Source: Pseudomonadota bacterium
GTDB lineage: Bacteria; Pseudomonadota; Gammaproteobacteria; JAIEPX01
Direction of reading: 5' to 3'
Assembly (NCBI GenBank): GCA_029777855.1
Contig: JAKORL010000050.1
Coordinates: 1-48,139, forward strand
Length of the DNA: 48,139 nt
The notes below the pieces were generated by a model. The model did no database searches. It worked only from the letters and a program-made list of their open reading frames with translations, and was not told where the DNA came from. Made by a program: the position numbers and the translations under genes. Shown here one piece after another: positions 42,898 to 48,139 of the stretch. Every line of letters starts with the position of its first letter. The stretch's first letter is position 1.

Positions 42898-43470
42898 TTA
42901 CTGAAGTTCTTGCCATTTCTTGCAGAGTCTATAGACCGACTCATCAGTATCCAATTGATGAATCTCTTCAGCGGTAAACCAGCCTAAATCAATGGATTCC
43001 TCGCTGATTACGAGGGGCTGCGGTTCTTGCAATTGCAGCAAGAATCGGATGTCAAAATGATAATGGGATGGATCTTGTCCGATTGCGGGGATAGTGTGTA
43101 CATCCACATCAAAAATACCGGGGATGACCAACTTCAGCTTGTTTAGCCCAGATTCTTCGTGCACTTCACGCAAAGCCACTGCCAACAAGTCTGGGTTGTC
43201 ATCGGTGTGGCCTCCCAATTGCAACCACAAACCGATCTTTCGATGTAGCGTCAACAACGCTTTCTCACCAGCTGTATCAATCACCCACGCTGAAGGCGTC
43301 AGATGACCATAAAAATTTTTTCGTGATAAATAATCAGAATGATCCTGAATAAAATGAATAATCTGGTCGCGATAATGCAGCTGCTCCTGACACGGTGGTT
43401 TATATTCAAACAACAACTGCAGCAAACTTTCTTTGCTATTCAAGCTTGTAGTATCCATAGAGTTTTCCAT
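42898..43470 (-). CDS. Nudix hydrolase
   Basis: This 190-residue protein has its Nudix box at residues 87-109: GHTDDNPDLLAVALREVHEESGL. It matches G-x5-E-x7-REUxEExGU except that Pro93 replaces the first Glu. The REVHEES core is intact, so metal binding is likely kept. The substrate (a nucleotide diphosphate or sugar nucleotide) is unknown. The gene starts 15 bases after aspS. Two ATGs are possible, 12 bases apart. Confidence 0.85.
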   Translation of the reverse strand: MENSMDTTSLNSKESLLQLLFEYKPPCQEQLHYRDQIIHFIQDHSDYLSRKNFYGHLTPSAWVIDTAGEKALLTLHRKIGLWLQLGGHTDDNPDLLAVALREVHEESGLNKLKLVIPGIFDVDVHTIPAIGQDPSHYHFDIRFLLQLQEPQPLVISEESIDLGWFTAEEIHQLDTDESVYRLCKKWQELQ

Positions 43471-43485
43471 AGCCCTATCGCCAGA

Positions 43486-45273
43486 TTACTCTGTTTTTTG
43501 CGGAGCGGGTTTATTGATTCGTATGCCTAAATCAATTAACTGCTGTGTATCCACCACACTAGGCGCTTGCGTTAATGGACATTGAGCCGATTGTGTTTTT
43601 GGAAAAGCAATAACATCTCTGATTGAGGTTGCTCCGGTCATCATCATGACGACACGATCCAATCCAAACGCTAATCCACCATGAGGAGGTGCGCCCATTC
43701 TTAATCCGGTGATTAAATGTCCAAATTGAGCATGCGCTTGTTCTTCAGTGAAACCAAGCAATTTAAATACTGTATTTTGTAATGCAATATTATTAATACG
43801 AATTGAACCACCACCGATTTCAGATCCATTCAACACCAAATCATACGCGCGAGATAAAGCTTGTCCTGGATCTTTTAATAATTCCTCTGGATCATTAATT
43901 GAAGGCGCTGTAAAAGGATGATGCGTTGATTGCCAACGTCCGGTTAGACTTTCTCGTTCAAACATAGGGAAATCTACAACCCATAATGGTCGCCATCCAC
44001 CATCAACAATCCCTAAATCTTCGCCCACTTTTAATCGCAGTGCACCCAAGGCTTCATTAACAACTTTAGCGGTATCTGCACCAAAGAAAATAACATCGCC
44101 TGTTTTTGCATTGCATCGCACTAAAATATTTTCTACCACATCATCAGGTAAGAATTTCAAAATAGGTGATTGCAATCCTTCTTTTCCTGCGCTCCTATCA
44201 TTCACTTTAATATAAGCTAATCCCTTAGCACCATAAATCGTGACAAACGTTCCGTAATCATCGATCATTTTCCGGCTAAGTTTATCGCCACCTGGCACAG
44301 GCAATGCTGCCACTCGACAACGAGAATCTTTTGCTGCATCAGAAAAGACTTTAAATTCGACATTCTGCACTATATCGCCAATATCCACTAATTCCAGTGG
44401 ATTTCGTAAATCGGGCTTATCCACACCAAATCGTCGCATGGCTTCTGCATAGGTCATATGAGGAAATGGATCAGGTAAGGTTACATTTAATAATTCAGCA
44501 AATAATTTTCGCGTCAAACCTTCTACAATTTGTTGAATATCTTTTTCTTCTATAAATGACATTTCTAAGTCGAGCTGAGTAAATTCAGGTTGACGATCGG
44601 CTCGTAAATCTTCATCGCGAAAACAACGTGCTAATTGATAATATCGATCAATACCTGCAACCATTAATAATTGTTTAAAAATTTGTGGCGATTGAGGTAA
44701 AGCATAAAATTCACCAGGATGAACTCGTGAAGGCACCAAATAATCGCGCGCACCTTCAGGCGTGGATTTTGTTAAAATAGGCGTTTCTACGTCATAAAAT
44801 CCATGCTCTTCTAAATAATGTCGCATTGTTCGAGTGACTTTTGCGCGAAATGCAATTCGTTGAGCCATTTCAGGTCGTCGTAAATCGATGTAACGATATC
44901 GCAACCGTACATCTTCACTCACTTCTTGATGTTCATCAATTCTAAAAGGAACGGGATCCGCGCGATTTAATAATGTGACTTCTTGCACTAACACTTCAAC
45001 CGCACCGGTAAATAAATCAGGATTCACTGTCCCTTCGGGGCGATGTCGAACCAATCCTACGATTTTAATCACAAATTCATTTCTTAAGCTTTCTCCTACG
45101 GAAAAAGCAGCAACATTTTCAGGATGAAAAACAATTTGAACGCGTCCTTCGCGATCTCGAAGATCAACGAAAATAACACCGCCGTGATCACGGCGTCGGT
45201 GAACCCAACCACATAATTCAATGGTCTGACCAATTAAAGATTCTGTGACTTGACCACAATAATGAGTACGCAT
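43486..45273 (-). CDS. aspS: Aspartyl-tRNA synthetase
   Basis: This 595-residue class II synthetase has an OB-fold N-terminus ([20 protein letters not shown]). The class II motifs follow: [20 protein letters not shown] and [15 protein letters not shown], and the bacterial GAD insertion is present. It charges tRNA-Asp, and length is usual (about 590). AAAGGACTT precedes the ATG. It lies in an operon with DUF502 and FmdB upstream, a familiar gammaproteobacterial arrangement. Confidence 0.98.
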   Translation of the reverse strand: MRTHYCGQVTESLIGQTIELCGWVHRRRDHGGVIFVDLRDREGRVQIVFHPENVAAFSVGESLRNEFVIKIVGLVRHRPEGTVNPDLFTGAVEVLVQEVTLLNRADPVPFRIDEHQEVSEDVRLRYRYIDLRRPEMAQRIAFRAKVTRTMRHYLEEHGFYDVETPILTKSTPEGARDYLVPSRVHPGEFYALPQSPQIFKQLLMVAGIDRYYQLARCFRDEDLRADRQPEFTQLDLEMSFIEEKDIQQIVEGLTRKLFAELLNVTLPDPFPHMTYAEAMRRFGVDKPDLRNPLELVDIGDIVQNVEFKVFSDAAKDSRCRVAALPVPGGDKLSRKMIDDYGTFVTIYGAKGLAYIKVNDRSAGKEGLQSPILKFLPDDVVENILVRCNAKTGDVIFFGADTAKVVNEALGALRLKVGEDLGIVDGGWRPLWVVDFPMFERESLTGRWQSTHHPFTAPSINDPEELLKDPGQALSRAYDLVLNGSEIGGGSIRINNIALQNTVFKLLGFTEEQAHAQFGHLITGLRMGAPPHGGLAFGLDRVVMMMTGATSIRDVIAFPKTQSAQCPLTQAPSVVDTQQLIDLGIRINKPAPQKTE

Positions 45274-45327
45274 AGAAGTCCTTTAATAAATTGTTTTGTT
45301 TAAACCTGTACTAAACCGTAAGAGGAA

Positions 45328-45954
45328 TTACTCTGGGCTCTTCATAATGTCATGGGGCATTACTACCCCCAAGGATATAACCATTTTCAGTGCCTCATCA
45401 ACACCCAAATTCACTTTAAGCGTATCTTTTCGTGGCACAATCATCAGAAATCCCGATGTCGGATTGGGCGTCGTGGGCACAAATACTGTCATCAGTTCTT
45501 CATCCCCTAGACCTTCCGCATGATGAAATCCTGTCCCCGTTTGAAAGGCAACACTCCAGATCCCTTTTCTTGGGTACTCAATCAACACAACATTCCTAAA
45601 AGATTCTTCTGAGGAAGAAAACACTGTGGTTAACACTTGTTTTACTGCGTGATAAATTGATCTCACCAGGGGGATGCGAGATAAAAGATATTCCCAATAT
45701 TCCACAAGACGGTTGCCTAAAATATTGGTCACCGACATACCTGTGACAACAACGATAATTAAAGCAAAAATTAACCCTAAGCCCGGAATATGGAATCCCA
45801 GAAAATGATCTGGCTGAAACTGATGTGGAATAAAATCTAAGATGGTGTCAAATAAATCCACAATAAAACGAAGCACGAGCAAAGTAACCCAAATGGGCAC
45901 CCAAACAAACACTCCTGCTACTATATAACGACGTAAAGCCGCACTATTTTTCAC
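45328..45954 (-). CDS. DUF502 family membrane protein
   Basis: This 208-residue protein has two membrane helices (YIVAGVFVWVPIWVTLLVLR, LGLIFALIIVVVTGMSV). The DUF502 hallmarks are SRIPLVRSIYHAVKQV and VFVPTTPNPTSGFLMIVP. The function is not established. It starts immediately after the FmdB stop and ends 55 bases before aspS, the conserved fmdB-DUF502-aspS order. Confidence 0.92.
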   Translation of the reverse strand: MKNSAALRRYIVAGVFVWVPIWVTLLVLRFIVDLFDTILDFIPHQFQPDHFLGFHIPGLGLIFALIIVVVTGMSVTNILGNRLVEYWEYLLSRIPLVRSIYHAVKQVLTTVFSSSEESFRNVVLIEYPRKGIWSVAFQTGTGFHHAEGLGDEELMTVFVPTTPNPTSGFLMIVPRKDTLKVNLGVDEALKMVISLGVVMPHDIMKSPE

Positions 45955-46245
45955 TTACGTATCCTTATCTGATTTGGATCCAGTTTCTCCTCCGGCACTC
46001 GCCTTCGCACCTGAATCAGCATCCGTAGATTTTGAAGGAGTTTCACTGCTAGTACCAGCACTTTTTTCAGTGGTCGGCGCTTTATACCAACCACTACCCT
46101 TCAGTTGAAAATGAGTCGCTGAAATCAGCTTTTCGAGCGAATCCTTGCCACAGGCTTCACATTGGCGCAATGGCTCATCGCTGACTTTTTGAATGGCTTC
46201 TATTTTTTGCCCGCAATGGGCACATTGATATTCGTATATTGGCAT
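45955..46245 (-). CDS. FmdB-family zinc-ribbon protein
   Basis: This 96-residue protein starts MPIYEYQCAHCGQKIEAIQK and has two Cys-x2-Cys pairs (C8/C11, C29/C32), a zinc ribbon of the FmdB/CxxC_CXXC_SSSS family. The second half is a Ser/Thr/Gly-rich disordered tail, longer than usual. It probably acts as a small regulatory or assembly protein. It is the first gene of the aspS operon; the palindrome AGACA-N6-TGTCT lies about 65 bases upstream. Confidence 0.93.
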   Translation of the reverse strand: MPIYEYQCAHCGQKIEAIQKVSDEPLRQCEACGKDSLEKLISATHFQLKGSGWYKAPTTEKSAGTSSETPSKSTDADSGAKASAGGETGSKSDKDT

Positions 46246-46333
46246 AACCCCTCCTAAACATCCCCAAACCTAACGTATCCAGGCTTTTTGGTCAAGATGG
46301 AGTCTGGGAAGACAGATCTTTGTCTGTTGATGT

Positions 46334-47185
46334 TCACTCTAAAAAAAGATCAACAGAATTGTGAAAATAGTCACTATTCCATTTTTTAACATCGGCTGAA
46401 TAAGGCCCCATTAGGAATGGTCTAACTTCATGACTGGATGCCTCCCAATTAACGGAGTCAATCTTGTCATGAAGTGCTTGTCGTAGAAATTTTGACGTCA
46501 CAACAGGGCTCTGATTTTTCCATGGGCCATTTTGGTTGAGGCCTGAGGAAAGTAATTTATAATTAGGAGTAATTTCTTGTGCTACATACCAAAGAAAATC
46601 AAACCAATCACGTCCTTTATTATATTCTCTACATAAAACAGCAAGACACTTTCCAGCGCATAAGCTTGGCAAGTCATGAGCTCTTACAGAGTATGGAAAT
46701 GGAAATCTAACTAACAGGCTTTCGCAATTAGCGAAGGCAGGCGGATTTGTGTCTATTTCAAGCTTGATAATAATTTTCTGAATATCGGATGAGTTTCTCT
46801 CGTACGAAAGTTGCAAAATTTTCCCGAAGGAATCTTCTTTTAAAAATGCTTTTTTAACTGTTGAACTAGCTTCTGAGCGGTCTTTTGTTTCTAAATGTAA
46901 ATTATAAGTTTCAAATTCGAGAGAGAGTCGCTCGAGTATAGGTGACCAACGGAATTGATTGTCTGGACTAAGCAAAGAAAAATCGAGATCTTCAGAAAAA
47001 CGCGGTAATTTGTGAAGAATCCGTAAGCACGTTCCTCCCATGAAGGCGGCGATTTTGAAAAAATCCGTTCTAGAAAGTGCGCAAAGTGCAATTTCCTGCA
47101 ATATCTCTTTGACGGCATTTAATTCGGCTTCTTTGCTAGAAAGATCATAAGATTTTAAACGTTGTTGAATTATATCAAGACTCAT
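46334..47185 (-). CDS. abiEii: AbiEii nucleotidyltransferase toxin (system 2)
   Basis: This 283-residue AbiEii-family toxin has FMGGTCLRILHKLPRFSEDL, with GG at 50-51 and the DxD at D66/D68. It also has LPSLCAGKCLAVLCRE and KGRDWFDFLWYVAQ, as in system 1. The order and length match, but the rest is only distantly similar, so this is not a recent copy. All motifs are present, so it may be active. Its ATG overlaps the antitoxin stop by 1 base (TAATG). Confidence 0.9.
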   Translation of the reverse strand: MSLDIIQQRLKSYDLSSKEAELNAVKEILQEIALCALSRTDFFKIAAFMGGTCLRILHKLPRFSEDLDFSLLSPDNQFRWSPILERLSLEFETYNLHLETKDRSEASSTVKKAFLKEDSFGKILQLSYERNSSDIQKIIIKLEIDTNPPAFANCESLLVRFPFPYSVRAHDLPSLCAGKCLAVLCREYNKGRDWFDFLWYVAQEITPNYKLLSSGLNQNGPWKNQSPVVTSKFLRQALHDKIDSVNWEASSHEVRPFLMGPYSADVKKWNSDYFHNSVDLFLE

Positions 47186-47820
47186 TAATATAACTCCTTG
47201 TGTAGTCTTTTATAGAATTGTTGTACTCGTCGACTTGGATAATGATCTTCCAAAGATTGGAGTAGTGTTATAGGTTGATTGGCCAAGTGATCTTTTTCAA
47301 TTCGTAAATCACTCGTAATCTCGCTGACATTATTATAATCTTTTTTATTAACGTAAATATAGTCACCTAGTGCTTTTAGCGGTGATGCCATCAGGTAAAC
47401 ATTTTTACCTTCTTCGATACGATCTACCCCGTTAAAAAAATATGTCGGTGGAATATGGTGAAATAAATAGAGTCCGAGTGAAGTGTCAAATTCAATACTT
47501 CTTCTTGCAGTAGCTGATACTGTGGCATACACGGCCTCTGGAATCATCTGGTGATATGAGAGAGCCGACTCCATGCTGATGTACGAAGGACCATAAATAT
47601 GTTGAGCAACCTCAAACTGACTTGGATTCTCGGTGCGAAAAGGGCGGCCAATAAGATAAAGACCTCGTTTGACTCGTTGCAGCCACCCCCACTGAATGGC
47701 TCGTTCGACCAAGTCTTTCTGCGCTTTGTTTGAATAGCCTTCAAAAAAACAGTATATATCCTTGTCTGCAATGATACCAGAAGGCCAAATGCTTAAAAAA
47801 TGCTCTAGTTGACGTTTCAT
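47185..47820 (-). CDS. abiEi: AbiEi antitoxin / transcriptional autorepressor (system 2)
   Basis: This 211-residue AbiEi-family protein has an N-terminal winged helix (DLVERAIQWGWLQRVKRGLY) and IYGPSYISMESALSYHQMIP, which matches the family block in system 1 (YGPSY-S-E-AL), with a diverged remainder. It is the first gene of the second AbiE pair. It has a perfect-spacing sigma-70 promoter with an inverted repeat in the spacer (47849-47877). Confidence 0.9.
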   Translation of the reverse strand: MKRQLEHFLSIWPSGIIADKDIYCFFEGYSNKAQKDLVERAIQWGWLQRVKRGLYLIGRPFRTENPSQFEVAQHIYGPSYISMESALSYHQMIPEAVYATVSATARRSIEFDTSLGLYLFHHIPPTYFFNGVDRIEEGKNVYLMASPLKALGDYIYVNKKDYNNVSEITSDLRIEKDHLANQPITLLQSLEDHYPSRRVQQFYKRLHKELY

Positions 47821-47848
47821 AGTGTTTGATTCCAGGATATTTAAAGCA

Positions 47849-47877
47849 ATTGTAGACTATCATTTGATATTTTGCAA
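47849..47877 (-). promoter_or_regulatory. Promoter and operator-like repeat of the second AbiE module
   Basis: Reading the minus strand, TTGCAA (47872-47877) and TACAAT (47849-47854) are 17 bases apart. In the spacer, TATCA-AA-TGATA (47858-47869) is a perfect 5-base-arm inverted repeat, where AbiEi could bind. Its sequence is unlike the operators of system 1, as expected for a diverged regulator. Confidence 0.6.
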
Positions 47878-47949
47878 GAAAGCCGTCTTTTTGTCGTCTT
47901 TTGAGCATAATTTTAGAGTGGCTCAATATATTTTATCCTTTGGTGCGCA

Positions 47950-47977
47950 AAATAGCATATAAGACATTATGCGCACC
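47950..47977 (-). other. dif-like XerC/XerD recombination site
   Basis: On the minus strand, the 28 bases from 47977 to 47950 read GGTGCGCATAATGT then CTTATATGCTATTT. The first 14 bases are identical to the E. coli dif site, including the full 11-base XerC arm. The 28-base match is 22 of 28. The XerD half is diverged. An 8-base inverted repeat GGTGCGCA/TGCGCACC frames it (47942-47977). It could be the chromosome dif site or a site used by a Xer-dependent mobile element. Confidence 0.5.
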
Positions 47978-48139
47978 GCTTATTCATTACTGGCTGAGAT
48001 TGAATCGTAGCGGGGGCATATCTAAACAAATCTATCTCATTATTCATCTAGTTCAGGCTTGCCCCTTTTTACTTACTTGCACCTCGCAGCCTGATCGACT
48101 TGACAAGCTCTAAATAGAGTATCTCATCAACTTAGAACT
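47978..48139. other. End of window, no feature recognised
   Basis: I see no gene with a good start in the last 160 bases, no tRNA and no clear hairpin. A frame at 47901-48113 runs across the dif-like site and looks spurious. Confidence 0.5.

Noticed and set aside
47901..48113. 70-residue frame at the end of the window
   Set aside because: It crosses the dif-like site, has no ribosome site and no recognisable domain.
1..48139. tRNA, rRNA or known riboswitch genes
   Set aside because: I scanned the gaps by eye and saw no cloverleaf, CCA end or conserved aptamer. A covariance-model search would be needed to exclude small RNAs.

Overview
The window is AT-rich, tightly packed DNA from a gammaproteobacterium. 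It opens with the icmV-dotA / icmW-icmX block of a Dot/Icm type IVB secretion system, which places it in the Legionellales. The Coxiellaceae or Aquicella/Berkiella side looks more likely than Legionella itself, but that is inference and I cannot name a species. A lipopolysaccharide core locus follows, along with several genes that look made for contact with a eukaryotic host. This fits an intracellular or amoeba-associated lifestyle.

Layout. (1) 1-4269: dotA (cut by the window edge) and icmV on the minus strand, diverging from icmW, an unrecognised secreted Ser/Thr-rich protein, and icmX. (2) 4391-14680: envelope sugar genes. These are hldD-hldE for ADP-heptose, a WaaE-like glycosyltransferase, two small LPS-kinase-like proteins, and a six-gene minus-strand operon (zinc-finger protein, waaF, waaC, GT2, waaL-like ligase, GT4). 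(3) 14827-17306: a small beta-barrel outer-membrane protein and an orphan TpsB/FhaC-type transporter. (4) 17511-24974: an accessory stretch with a cupin, a large protein carrying a Ulp1-like clan CE cysteine-protease triad plus one membrane segment, an MFS transporter, a VapBC toxin-antitoxin pair, a membrane protein with 11-residue amphipathic repeats, and a bacterial-type poly(ADP-ribose) glycohydrolase. The protease and the glycohydrolase are the best effector candidates. (5) 25102-38687: mostly housekeeping genes: ettA, a lipoprotein, a DUF2807 protein, prs with an archaeal-type nucleoside phosphorylase, ridA-recG, a paralogue of the small kinase, and the operon folA-CBS-CGL-DUF155. (6) 38725-40402: an AbiE toxin-antitoxin system with two palindromic operators. 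(7) 40452-42797: a large polytopic membrane protein, also an effector candidate. (8) 42898-46245: operon fmdB-DUF502-aspS-Nudix. (9) 46334-47977: a second, divergent AbiE system on the minus strand, followed by a site resembling a XerC/XerD dif site.

How it works together. The Dot/Icm genes supply part of an injection machine. At least three genes in the window (clan CE protease, PARG, 781-residue membrane protein) look like possible cargo, but none carries a proven signal. The LPS genes make and cap the heptose core, and the two related kinases probably phosphorylate an envelope sugar. Three toxin-antitoxin modules (VapBC and two AbiE), several palindromic repeats and the dif-like site mark places where DNA has been gained or rearranged. 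I saw no tRNA, rRNA, CRISPR array or transposase gene.
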